A DNA stretch of 6,475 nucleotides from Holosporales bacterium (GTDB lineage: Bacteria; Pseudomonadota; Alphaproteobacteria; RUG11792), in the NCBI GenBank assembly GCA_031281515.1, contig JAITFF010000043.1, positions 1 through 6,475 on the forward strand, in the 5' to 3' direction. Position 1 is the first letter of the stretch. Each line of letters begins with the position of its first letter. Below are positions 1-5,439 of this stretch, piece by piece. The notes under the pieces were generated by a model. That model made no database searches. It saw nothing but the letters and a program-made list of their open reading frames with translations, and was not told the origin of the DNA. The translations under genes and the position numbers were made by a program.

Positions 1-1
1 C

Positions 2-133
2 TCTCAGGCAATGGATAGAGAAATCCTCAAACAGAATAACGCATTAGATGATGCTAATACCTTTTTGATTATTCTCAAGGAAACAGCTCGTAGTTCTCCG
101 GTATCCCAGCTATTTAACCTCAGTTTCGTATAA
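2..133 (+). CDS. C-terminal end of an unidentified protein (5' part lies outside the window)
   Basis: An open frame enters from the left edge and gives 43 residues before a TAA at 131-133, ending in ETARSSPVSQLFNLSFV. The composition is ordinary for a soluble protein, with Asp, Glu, Lys, Ala and Asn well represented and no cysteine. An opposing minus-strand frame across the same bases is rich in Leu, Ser, Cys and Ile, as expected of an antisense shadow, so I prefer the plus-strand reading. An ATG at 11 could be a start, but it lacks a convincing ribosome binding site, so this is more likely the tail of a longer gene. I do not recognise the family and assign no function. No strong terminator follows the stop. 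Confidence 0.4.
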   Translation, partial: SQAMDREILKQNNALDDANTFLIILKETARSSPVSQLFNLSFV

Positions 134-180
134 GTACCGAAGAAAAACAGGAGCAGAACGCATAAAGTACGTATTATTTT

Positions 181-194
181 CAATAGATCTATTG
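181..194. repeat. Perfect 14-base palindrome CAATAGATCTATTG
   Basis: The 14 bases are their own reverse complement, with no spacer. The site lies 48 bases past the stop of the left-edge frame and is not followed by a T run, so it is not an intrinsic terminator. A protein-binding site is possible, but a palindrome of this size could occur by chance in a window this long. Confidence 0.3.
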
Positions 195-270
195 CGAAAG
201 GTTTGTAATGCCAATATCCGGAGATTTTGCCCTCCTCTGGCCATACTGCCAAAATTTTTTCCCATTTCAA

Positions 271-310
271 GCCCCGTACAGCGCGATTTAGGGGCGTCCA
301 ATACTAAATC
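271..310. repeat. Interleaved inverted repeats, possible insertion sequence end
   Basis: GCCCC at 271-275 pairs with GGGGC at 291-295, and GATTTAG at 285-291 pairs with CTAAATC at 304-310. The two stems overlap, so they would be mutually exclusive. The second arm continues as CTAAATCCCGAACCCC at 304-319, about 40-55 bases before the inferred GTG start of the transposase remnant. That is roughly where the left end of an IS982-type element would be expected. Calling it a terminal repeat is inference, because the matching right end is not present. Confidence 0.25.
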
Positions 311-358
311 CCGAACCCCGAAATGTGGAGGCGATTTTGAAGTTTTGCAGCAGCTCCA

Positions 359-542
359 GTGAAAACATTACGTTGCGATTCTGCTCTGCTGGTAGAGATT
401 TTCACTTATGCTGATGATTTTTGCAAAATATTTAAAGAACACATAGAACAATTTGCGATAGAAAATAGTCGTAAGAAAAGGAGAAATAGAGCGTTTAAAT
501 ATGGGTGTCTCTGAAATAATGACAATTATAATTATATTTCAT
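359..542 (+). pseudogene. Frameshifted N-terminal remnant of an IS982-family transposase
   Basis: From a GTG at 359 the frame begins VKTLRCDSALLVEIFTYADD, continues FCKIFKEHIEQ and a basic patch (SRKKRRNR), and reaches a TGA at 512-514. From 501 the next frame supplies GVSEIMTIIIIFH. Together they match the known N-terminal layout of IS982-family transposases: a DDFC motif, a basic Arg/Lys stretch, then S-EIMTI-I-FH. One frameshift near 499-503 therefore separates two parts of a single former gene. Past about 542 the resemblance stops. The rest of the protein (normally close to 300 residues, carrying the DDE catalytic domain) is absent, so the copy cannot be functional. The frame closed by TAA at 615-617 is non-homologous tail. 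Family assignment is from memory of motifs. Confidence 0.65.
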
Positions 543-565
543 ACGAGAGCTCTATCGATTCAGCT

Positions 566-583
566 GAATTATGCACATAATTC
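566..583. repeat. 18-base dyad, 8-base arms around a 2-base centre
   Basis: GAATTATG at 566-573 and CATAATTC at 576-583 are perfect reverse complements separated by CA. The dyad lies about 50 bases beyond the stop of the minus-strand 111-aa gene and just past the transposase remnant. The tiny loop and lack of an adjacent T run argue against an intrinsic terminator. An operator-like binding site or chance are both possible. Confidence 0.3.
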
Positions 584-631
584 CGTCCCCAAAATAATAC
601 TTGACCCTATGATGTAATCACTCGTATCAGG

Positions 632-967
632 CTACTTATCAGAATTATTTGGGGGCTGTTTCTTTCCATCCGATTCCCCGATTAGTTGAAACGCTCTGGG
701 GCCTATTCTTTCGACTAATTCATTAGTTATTTCCGCTCCTGTCAGCTCAAGTTTTCTCACATCCGCCTTTGATACAAATGAACCATTTGGCATTTTATAA
801 TACCCATTGAATAAATCCGTATAAGTTTGGATGATAAAACGCCAGACGGAGTTTTGCATAGCTAATAAGTTATTCGTTAGCGGATCAATCGCGGGACCGG
901 ATTTCACGGGTCCGCTTATCAAGCTCGCGGTACTCAATAAAACCACCATTTTGCGGATTGCGGCCAT
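632..967 (-). CDS. Small predicted secreted protein, function unknown (111 aa)
   Basis: The N-terminus has signal peptide architecture: a short basic start (MAAIRK), a hydrophobic core (MVVLLSTASLISG) and small residues up to about residue 26 (KSGPA) where cleavage is plausible. Export by the Sec system to the periplasm or beyond is therefore likely. The mature part of about 85 residues has an aromatic segment (VWRFIIQTYTDLFNGYY), a probable helical middle and a hydrophilic tail rich in Lys, Asn, Asp and Pro. It has no cysteine and no second membrane span. I chose the ATG at 965-967 because GGTGAG lies just upstream; a TTG at 977-979 would add four residues but abuts the AAGG. The stop is TAG. 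No family is recognised. A second exported protein gene lies upstream on the same strand beyond a terminator, so this gene probably has its own promoter. Confidence 0.6.
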   Translation of the reverse strand: MAAIRKMVVLLSTASLISGPVKSGPAIDPLTNNLLAMQNSVWRFIIQTYTDLFNGYYKMPNGSFVSKADVRKLELTGAEITNELVERIGPRAFQLIGESDGKKQPPNNSDK

Positions 968-1050
968 CGTCTCACCCAACCTTTTAATACAATCTTCTAA
1001 TCAAGGATATTCTGCCATTTATTTCTTAAGTTTCAGTTAAGGCCAAAGTG

Positions 1051-1063
1051 ATACACAGTGTAT
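1051..1063. promoter_or_regulatory. 13-base dyad upstream of the 111-aa secreted protein gene
   Basis: ATACAC and GTGTAT form perfect arms around a single central base, about 85-95 bases upstream of the ATG of the minus-strand gene ending at 632. On the minus strand the dyad overlaps a TATACA that could act as a -10 element, so a repressor or activator site is a reasonable guess. No convincing -35 element accompanies it. On the plus strand a TATAAT at 1061-1066 also overlaps, but no plus-strand gene follows. Confidence 0.25.
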
Positions 1064-1102
1064 AATCGCAATTACTCAGAACAAAAAAAACACAATTACA
1101 TC

Positions 1103-1133
1103 AAAAAAAGGACGGGTCTAAACTAACCCGCCC
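1103..1133 (-). terminator. Intrinsic terminator of the 89-aa secreted protein gene
   Basis: On the minus strand GGGCGGGT (1133-1126) and ACCCGTCC (1117-1110) form an 8-base-pair stem with one G-U pair around an 8-base loop. Seven T residues (1109-1103) follow immediately. It begins 23 bases after the TAA of the minus-strand gene at 1156-1425. The GC-rich stem plus T run is a textbook Rho-independent signal and should separate the two secreted protein genes transcriptionally. Confidence 0.85.
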
Positions 1134-1155
1134 CACAATTTAACACATTGATTAT

Positions 1156-1425
1156 TTATAAGGCGTTTAGTTTCTCCGTGCATTCCTTCCTGATCTTTGC
1201 TGCCTCTTTAGACTTCACTCGCGAGCTCCCTTTATCGGCCTTCTTTTTACTACCGTCAGCACTCTGTACTTCATTGCTGCCTGTTGGTTCCTCGACATTC
1301 GATTTGTTCGCTAACACATCAGGAACTACTGGCTCTGCTTCGTCGGTTCCGTTAACCTGCTCCTCCGCTACGGCGAGGCCGGTCAAAAGAGATAAAACCA
1401 CCGAAAACATGCTAATCCTATTCAT
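1156..1425 (-). CDS. Small predicted secreted protein with acidic and lysine-rich halves (89 aa)
   Basis: Residues 1-20 form a clear signal peptide: MNRIS, a hydrophobic core (MFSVVLSLLTGLAV) and an Ala-Val-Ala cleavage site before Glu-Glu. The mature protein of about 69 residues is very polar. Its first half is acidic and rich in Glu, Asp, Pro and Val. Its second half is basic (SKKKADKGSSRVKSKEAAK) and ends in a likely helix with the only cysteine (RKECTEKLNAL). No known domain is visible and the mature region is probably largely disordered. The ATG at 1423-1425 is preferred because GGGAG (1434-1438) sits 8 bases upstream; a TTG at 1438-1440 would overlap that site. It has its own promoter, a hairpin in the leader and an intrinsic terminator, so it is a monocistronic unit. 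Function is unknown; a periplasmic or secreted host-interaction role is only a guess. Confidence 0.65.
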   Translation of the reverse strand: MNRISMFSVVLSLLTGLAVAEEQVNGTDEAEPVVPDVLANKSNVEEPTGSNEVQSADGSKKKADKGSSRVKSKEAAKIRKECTEKLNAL

Positions 1426-1438
1426 CTTAATTTCTCCC

Positions 1439-1478
1439 AAAAAAAACTAATGCTCATTCCTCGAAGCTCTCTGAGCAT
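1439..1478 (-). promoter_or_regulatory. Terminator-like hairpin in the leader of the 89-aa gene (possible attenuator)
   Basis: On the minus strand ATGCTCA (1478-1472) and TGAGCAT (1456-1450) pair perfectly over 7 bases around a 15-base loop. TAG and then eight T residues (1446-1439) follow. The T run directly abuts the GGGAG ribosome binding site (1438-1434). It lies between the predicted promoter and the start codon, so it could terminate leader transcripts early or affect access to the ribosome binding site. The stem is only moderately GC-rich, so its strength is uncertain. Confidence 0.5.
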
Positions 1479-1493
1479 CGCTAGACAAATTTG

Positions 1494-1522
1494 ATTCTAC
1501 CTTTTTTATCGTGAAAAGTCAT
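1494..1522 (-). promoter_or_regulatory. Sigma70-type promoter of the 89-aa secreted protein gene
   Basis: On the minus strand ATGACT (1522-1517) and TAGAAT (1499-1494) are separated by exactly 17 bases. They match the -35 consensus at 4 of 6 and the -10 consensus at 5 of 6 positions. The predicted transcript start is near 1487, giving a leader of about 60 bases that contains the hairpin at 1439-1478. Confidence 0.55.
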
Positions 1523-1630
1523 AGAAATTTGATTTATATACCCTGCATAATCACCATTCTGTTGCTCCATTATCACTCATTGATCGAATCCGCATGGAGT
1601 ACAGCTACGGAAGTTTGCTGGGATTGACCC

Positions 1631-2830
1631 ATGAACCAGCTAAATGTTACTATTCGACAGTCGTCGTGGCGGCCCCGTCGTTTTGGTGTGGAGGAGTCTC
1701 TGCTCACTATTCCTCGCCGAGAAGCTTGGCAGAACCCAGGAGCTGAGCCTTTCGTTGTCATTAAGAACGTCTCGAAGGAGTATGATCGTGTTACGCCCCT
1801 CAGAAACGTTTCCCTCTCGATTTACAAGAATGAGTTGTTTTCTCTTCTTGGAGGATCCGGTTGTGGGAAAACCACTCTGCTGCGGATCCTAGCCGGTTTC
1901 GAGAGACCTTCATCTGGGAAGGTATTTATTGATGGAGTAGACATCACCAACATTCCGGTGTTTAAGCGTCCGGTCAACATGATGTTTCAATCGTACGCCC
2001 TTTTCCCTCATCTCAATGTTTTCGATAATATCGCCTTCGGGCTAAAACAGGACAAGCTTTCGAAGACGTTAATCAATGACAAGGTAAAAGAAATCACCAA
2101 GTTGGTTAATCTCTCCGGCTTTGAGGGCAGTTTCCCAGACCAGCTATCTGGCGGGCAAAAACAACGAGTAGCCCTGGCGAGATGTTTGGTAAAGCAACCT
2201 AAGTTACTTCTGCTGGATGAGCCGATGGCCGCCCTCGACAAGAGTTTAAGGGAGGTGACCCAATTTGAGCTAGTCAACATTCAGGAACGCATTGGGGTTA
2301 CCTTCATCCTGGTAACTCACGATCAGGGAGAGGCGATGACAATGTCGAGCAGGATGGCCGTAATGGAAGAAGGTAAGATCAAACAAGTGGGGGCACCTCA
2401 CGATATCTACGAATTCCCGAACTCGAAGTACGTCGCTGAATTTGTGGGGAGAATCAATTTCTTTGAAGGAATCGTACTGGAACATCAATTGGATCAAGTC
2501 CTGATCGAATCTTCGGAGATTGGGTGTGTTTGCAATGCAACCCTCGCCGGAACGGTTCCCGTCGGAACCAGAGTAACCTACGCCGTCAGGCCAGAGAAAA
2601 TTATGATGTCGACCTTACGGCCTGCATATCCCAGGAATTGGGTTAAGGGCGTCATTAAGGAGATTGCTTATCTGGGACATATATCCACGTATCACGTACA
2701 GATAGCCTCCGGGAAGGTAGTGGTCGCAACCCTCCCGAACCTCCTACGACTTGATGACAGAAACTTTCAGTGGGAAGATGAGGTATACTTGTTCTGGCGA
2801 GCAGAAAATAGCATAGTGCTGACGACATGA
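1631..2830 (+). CDS. potG: Polyamine ABC importer, ATP-binding protein PotG
   Basis: Cytoplasmic ATPase that powers uptake of putrescine or a related polyamine through the membrane permeases. The nucleotide-binding domain (about residues 41-275) has every expected motif: Walker A GGSGCGKTT (74-82), Q-loop Gln120 in MMFQSYALFPH, signature LSGGQ (172-176), Walker B LLLLDEP (192-198), D-loop ALD (201-203) and switch His230. A C-terminal TOBE-type regulatory domain follows to residue 399 (RPEKIM, then IAYLGHISTYHV). Agreement with E. coli PotG (377 aa) is strong throughout, including the VLTT-type ending. The N-terminus is somewhat longer; the motif AWQNPGAEPFV before the first strand resembles alphaproteobacterial homologues. 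The ATG at 1631 is the first possible start after an in-frame TGA at 1625-1627 and has a weak GGGA seven bases upstream. The usual THDQEEA reads THDQGEA. The last 4 bases overlap potH, indicating translational coupling. No convincing promoter was found in the divergent region 1523-1630. Confidence 0.93.
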   Translation: MNQLNVTIRQSSWRPRRFGVEESLLTIPRREAWQNPGAEPFVVIKNVSKEYDRVTPLRNVSLSIYKNELFSLLGGSGCGKTTLLRILAGFERPSSGKVFIDGVDITNIPVFKRPVNMMFQSYALFPHLNVFDNIAFGLKQDKLSKTLINDKVKEITKLVNLSGFEGSFPDQLSGGQKQRVALARCLVKQPKLLLLDEPMAALDKSLREVTQFELVNIQERIGVTFILVTHDQGEAMTMSSRMAVMEEGKIKQVGAPHDIYEFPNSKYVAEFVGRINFFEGIVLEHQLDQVLIESSEIGCVCNATLAGTVPVGTRVTYAVRPEKIMMSTLRPAYPRNWVKGVIKEIAYLGHISTYHVQIASGKVVVATLPNLLRLDDRNFQWEDEVYLFWRAENSIVLTT

Positions 2831-3771
2831 ATTTAGGGGAATCGTCCGGAGTTCAGCGGGCCTTAGATGCCGTAAGGAATAGCGCCCTATATAAAAGCGT
2901 GAAGAACGTGAAGTTTTTCTTGGCGCTATTGCCGCTATCGTGGCTCATTTTATTCTTCTTAATCCCTGTCATGGTGATCCTGAAGATTAGTTTCGCAAAT
3001 TCGGTATTTGGTATTCCTCCATTTTCTGAGGTATTTAAATGGTCCGCGAATAACATCATTGAAATTACATTAAATATCCAGAATTATCTTAATATCATGG
3101 GTGATTCTTACTACATACAATCATTCATTAATTCGGCGATCCTCGGCACAATTACGACCGTCACGTGTGCAGTCTTCGGATTTGCGATGGCCTACGGGAT
3201 ACACTGCGTCCGCGATGGCTTGCGTACCCCTCTACTGTTACTGGTTTCGTTATCGTTTTGGACATCATTTCTAATCAGGGTATATTCATGGATCAACATG
3301 TTGAGTGCCCACGGAGTAGTCAACAGCTTCCTTATCAGGATTGGGCTGATCGATGAGCCAATCCGGTTTATCGGTAACTACTACATGGTATGTATAGGAT
3401 TAATATATTGTTACCTTCCATTGATGATATTTCCGATCTATTCCGCTTTGGAAAAAATCGACAAATCGTGCGTAGAGTCAGCATGGAATCTTGGATGTAG
3501 TATATCCAGAACTTTTTGGACATTAATATTACCGGTGTCTAGTAGTGGCCTGAAGGCTGGGTGCCTATTAGTCGGAACAGCATCCCTCGCGGAATTCGTG
3601 ATTCCAGAGCTCCTTGGTGGATCGGATTCGTTAACCTTCGGCAGAGTTTTATGGATGGAATTTTTTAACAATTTAGACTGGCCGATGACTTGCGCTTTGT
3701 CTATTTCGATAATAGCGTTATTCGTTATTCCATTATTTATATGCAGAGATCGAGAAAGAGAACGGAACTAA
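2827..3771 (+). CDS. potH: Polyamine ABC importer, inner membrane permease PotH
   Basis: One of two permease subunits that normally form the membrane channel of the PotFGHI importer. Of its 314 residues (E. coli PotH has 317), six hydrophobic spans are visible near 30-52, 100-125, 134-158, 184-208, 241-262 and 286-306. The cytoplasmic EAA loop, which docks on the ATPase, is at about 217-236 (ESAWNLG to LILP). Other hallmarks of the PotH/PotB family are FWTSFLIRVYSW (144-155), EFVIPELLGG (256-265) and GRVLWMEFFNN (272-282). The start ATG overlaps the potG stop as ATGA, so it is translated with potG. It ends in a short charged tail (CRDRERERN). No potI or potF follows: the next gene is acpP. 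The partner permease and binding protein must be encoded elsewhere or be lost. The subunit name rests on length, motifs and pairing with PotG; PotB is the alternative. Confidence 0.9.
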   Translation: MNLGESSGVQRALDAVRNSALYKSVKNVKFFLALLPLSWLILFFLIPVMVILKISFANSVFGIPPFSEVFKWSANNIIEITLNIQNYLNIMGDSYYIQSFINSAILGTITTVTCAVFGFAMAYGIHCVRDGLRTPLLLLVSLSFWTSFLIRVYSWINMLSAHGVVNSFLIRIGLIDEPIRFIGNYYMVCIGLIYCYLPLMIFPIYSALEKIDKSCVESAWNLGCSISRTFWTLILPVSSSGLKAGCLLVGTASLAEFVIPELLGGSDSLTFGRVLWMEFFNNLDWPMTCALSISIIALFVIPLFICRDRERERN

Positions 3772-3799
3772 CGCCAATTTTCAGATCTTTTTTTTCAAG

Positions 3800-3829
3800 T
3801 TGCCCATCTAGTTGGTTTTTTTGTATAAT
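3800..3829 (+). promoter_or_regulatory. Promoter of acpP-fabF
   Basis: A perfect TATAAT at 3824-3829 is preceded by TTGCCC at 3800-3805 with an 18-base spacer. Transcription would start near 3836 and give a leader of about 33 bases. It lies just past an eight-T run (3788-3795) that follows potH without a strong hairpin, so readthrough from potGH is also possible. Confidence 0.55.
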
Positions 3830-3868
3830 CCACTGTTGTTGATTCCCACACATGTGAAGAGTTCGTCG

Positions 3869-4102
3869 ATGAGTACTATCGAAAGAGTGAAAGAAATTAT
3901 TGTGAACAGCTTGAAGATTGACAGCAGTAAGGTTGTTGAATCTGCGAATTTCAAGGATGATCTCGGATTAGATAGCTTAGAGCAAGCCGAGCTTATCATG
4001 GAATTCGAAAGAGAGTTTGATTGCGAAATTCCAGAAGACGCAGCCGAAAAAATCATCACGGTTGCCGATGCAGTAAAATATCTCGATTCGATAGACGAGT
4101 AG
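3869..4102 (+). CDS. acpP: Acyl carrier protein
   Basis: Small acidic cytoplasmic protein of 77 residues (E. coli 78) that carries growing acyl chains as thioesters on a 4'-phosphopantetheine arm. The attachment site is Ser36 within GLDSLEQAEL. The following acidic helix II (ELIMEFEREF) is the docking surface for fatty acid synthesis enzymes, and the helix III region IPEDAAEKIITVADAVKYL is typical. The ATG at 3869 is chosen because AAGAG (3857-3861) lies 7 bases upstream and the protein then has the family length. A TTG at 3812 would add 19 hydrophobic residues and overlap the promoter. The residue pair before the serine is Leu-Asp, where Ala-Asp is common, and Glu-Gln-Ala replaces the usual Asp-Thr-Val. 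fabF starts 14 bases after the stop, so the two are almost certainly cotranscribed. Confidence 0.95.
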   Translation: MSTIERVKEIIVNSLKIDSSKVVESANFKDDLGLDSLEQAELIMEFEREFDCEIPEDAAEKIITVADAVKYLDSIDE

Positions 4103-4105
4103 AAC

Positions 4106-4109
4106 GGAG
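4106..4109 (+). promoter_or_regulatory. Ribosome binding site that fixes the TTG start of fabF
   Basis: GGAG lies 7 bases before the TTG at 4117-4119. No ATG or GTG is available near the conserved N-terminus, so this site decides the start. A stronger AGGAGG occurs at 4120-4125 but inside the gene, and no usable in-frame start codon lies at the right distance after it. Confidence 0.6.
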
Positions 4110-4116
4110 TACGATA

Positions 4117-5373
4117 TTGAGGAGGAGAGTCGTAATTACCGGAATTGGGGCCGTCTCTCCGCTCGGTTGTACCGTTACTGAGCTTTGGGATGGATTGGTC
4201 TCCTCAAAATGCGGCGTAAGGGTCATAGACACTTTCGATACTTCTGGCATTACGGCTAAGATTGCCGGAATGATCCCGGTCGATGTGAAAAATGGATTCA
4301 ATCCGGATGTTTACCTTACTCCCGGAGAACAACGAAAAATTGATAAGTTTATAATTTACGCGATAGCAGCAGCCGATCAAGCCATTCGAGATTCTGGATT
4401 TTTTTCGCTTACCGATGAGGAAAGGTCGAGGACCTCCGTTTTCATCGGGTCAGGTATCGGAGGAGTCTCGCGATTATACGATACATCAGTTACCCTGTTC
4501 TCTGAGGGGGCAAGGCGTGTTTCTCCGTTCTTTATCCCATCCGTTCTGTGTAATCTAGCTTCCGGCCACGTCGCTATTAGGCACCGTTTAACTGGATGCA
4601 ATTTCAGCATCGTTTCAGCTTGCTCCTCGGGGACACACAGCATCGGAGAAGGCTTTAAATCCATTCGTGATGGTTACTCCGATTTTGCCGTTGTAGGCGG
4701 TGCAGAATCCGCCGTTTGCAAACTTGGCATAGCCGGCTTTGCCGCGGCGAAGGCTCTTTCGACAAAGTTTAATGACTCGCCGGAAAAGGCATCGCGCCCC
4801 TGGGATCGCGATAGAGACGGATTCGTGGTTGGAGAAGGGGCCGGCATACTGGCCCTCGAAACACTGGACTCTGCCAAATCGCGTGGCGCAAAGATTTATG
4901 GGGAAATTGTCGGATATGGAGCTTCCTGCGATGCCTTCCACATCACGGCTCCCCACCATGAAGGCAGTGGTGCAACCATGGCCATGGAGAATGCTATCTC
5001 TGATGCCCAAATCCCGAAAGATAAGATAGATTATCTTAATGCTCACGGAACATCAACTCCCGCGGGAGATATCGTCGAAATAGAAGCAATTAAGAGAGTT
5101 TTCGGAGATCACGCGTACCAGATCAACATTTCATCGACCAAATCGGCGATTGGGCACCTCCTTGGGGCAGCCGGCGCCGTCGAAGCCATCATATCTGTTT
5201 TGGCGATGCTGTATAAAGTCGCTCCGCCAACCATAAATCTCGACAAGCCCGATGATGGTTGTGATCTAAATCTGACCCCTAACCATCCTCAAGATCGAAA
5301 AATCGATTATGTCATGAGTAACTCGTTTGGGTTTGGCGGGACGAATGGTTGCCTGATCTTCAAAAAGGTTTAA
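4117..5373 (+). CDS. fabF: 3-oxoacyl-[acyl-carrier-protein] synthase II
   Basis: Cytoplasmic condensing enzyme of type II fatty acid synthesis. It joins malonyl-ACP to an acyl chain with loss of CO2 and is the elongation ketosynthase that also makes cis-vaccenate precursors. From the TTG start the protein has 418 residues (E. coli 413) and begins MRRRVVITGIGAVSPLG. The catalytic triad is intact: nucleophile Cys169 in SACSSGTHS, His310 in NAHGTSTPAGD and His347 in KSAIGHLLGAAG, with Lys342 alongside. The C-terminal NSFGFGGTN loop (402-410) is present. An open frame extends upstream to 4021, but that part is arginine- and histidine-rich and overlaps acpP in another frame, so it is not coding. 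FabB is an alternative, but position after acpP and length favour FabF. In many alphaproteobacteria mltG follows; here pyk does. Confidence 0.95.
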   Translation: MRRRVVITGIGAVSPLGCTVTELWDGLVSSKCGVRVIDTFDTSGITAKIAGMIPVDVKNGFNPDVYLTPGEQRKIDKFIIYAIAAADQAIRDSGFFSLTDEERSRTSVFIGSGIGGVSRLYDTSVTLFSEGARRVSPFFIPSVLCNLASGHVAIRHRLTGCNFSIVSACSSGTHSIGEGFKSIRDGYSDFAVVGGAESAVCKLGIAGFAAAKALSTKFNDSPEKASRPWDRDRDGFVVGEGAGILALETLDSAKSRGAKIYGEIVGYGASCDAFHITAPHHEGSGATMAMENAISDAQIPKDKIDYLNAHGTSTPAGDIVEIEAIKRVFGDHAYQINISSTKSAIGHLLGAAGAVEAIISVLAMLYKVAPPTINLDKPDDGCDLNLTPNHPQDRKIDYVMSNSFGFGGTNGCLIFKKV

Positions 5374-5388
5374 TTACGCTGGATTCTT

Positions 5389-5397
5389 TGGTATAGT
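5389..5397 (+). promoter_or_regulatory. Extended -10 promoter candidate for pyk
   Basis: TGGTATAGT fits the extended -10 pattern (TG, one base, then a TATAAT-like hexamer). It sits about 43 bases before the pyk start, in the 66-base gap after fabF. A TTAATT 16 bases upstream of the hexamer is a poor -35, which extended -10 promoters can tolerate. No terminator is visible between fabF and pyk, so cotranscription remains possible. Confidence 0.4.
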
Positions 5398-5439
5398 CGC
5401 ACGGTATCGCCCTTTTCTCACTCGTTAACCTATCTGGGT

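Larger units (their letters stand above)
134..337. other. Intergenic stretch with no recognised gene
   Basis: No frame here reads as a convincing protein on either strand. Minus-strand frames of 63 and 88 codons cross the area, but they have no family resemblance, no good ribosome binding site and skewed composition. The stretch contains a perfect 14-base palindrome at 181-194 and two interleaved inverted repeats at 271-310, listed separately. It probably combines the 3' flank of the left-edge gene with the flank or left end of the insertion sequence remnant that follows. Confidence 0.5.

Noticed and set aside
4..301. Minus-strand frames of 88 and 63 codons near the left edge
   Set aside because: They overlap each other and the better plus-strand frame, use weak or non-ATG starts without ribosome binding sites, and have Leu/Ser/Cys-rich composition typical of antisense shadows.
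270..325. Possible tRNA, suggested on the minus strand by GGTTCGGGATTTAG
   Set aside because: The bases around the TTC loop do not form a T-arm stem, and no acceptor or anticodon arm could be drawn.
541..627. Inverted repeat ATACGAG (541-547) and CTCGTAT (621-627)
   Set aside because: Seven bases at a spacing of over 70 bases are expected by chance in a region this size, and no T run or gene boundary supports it.
831..1040. Plus-strand 69-codon frame opposite the 111-aa secreted protein gene
   Set aside because: It has no ribosome binding site and is the antisense of a frame with a good signal peptide. A TATAAT at 1061 on that strand lies downstream of it and leads to no gene.
1148..1450. 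Plus-strand 100-codon frame opposite the 89-aa secreted protein gene
   Set aside because: Antisense shadow; the minus-strand gene has a promoter, ribosome binding site, signal peptide and terminator.
3744..3795. Terminator after potH (AGATC, GATCT and an eight-T run)
   Set aside because: The stem is only 5 base pairs around a loop of about 30 bases, too weak to call an intrinsic terminator.
4021..4116. Upstream extension of the fabF frame
   Set aside because: The 32 extra residues are Arg/His/Cys-rich, overlap acpP in another frame and precede the conserved FabF N-terminus.
4615..5046. Minus-strand 143-codon frame inside fabF
   Set aside because: fabF is intact with all catalytic residues, and the antisense frame shows no domain or start signal.
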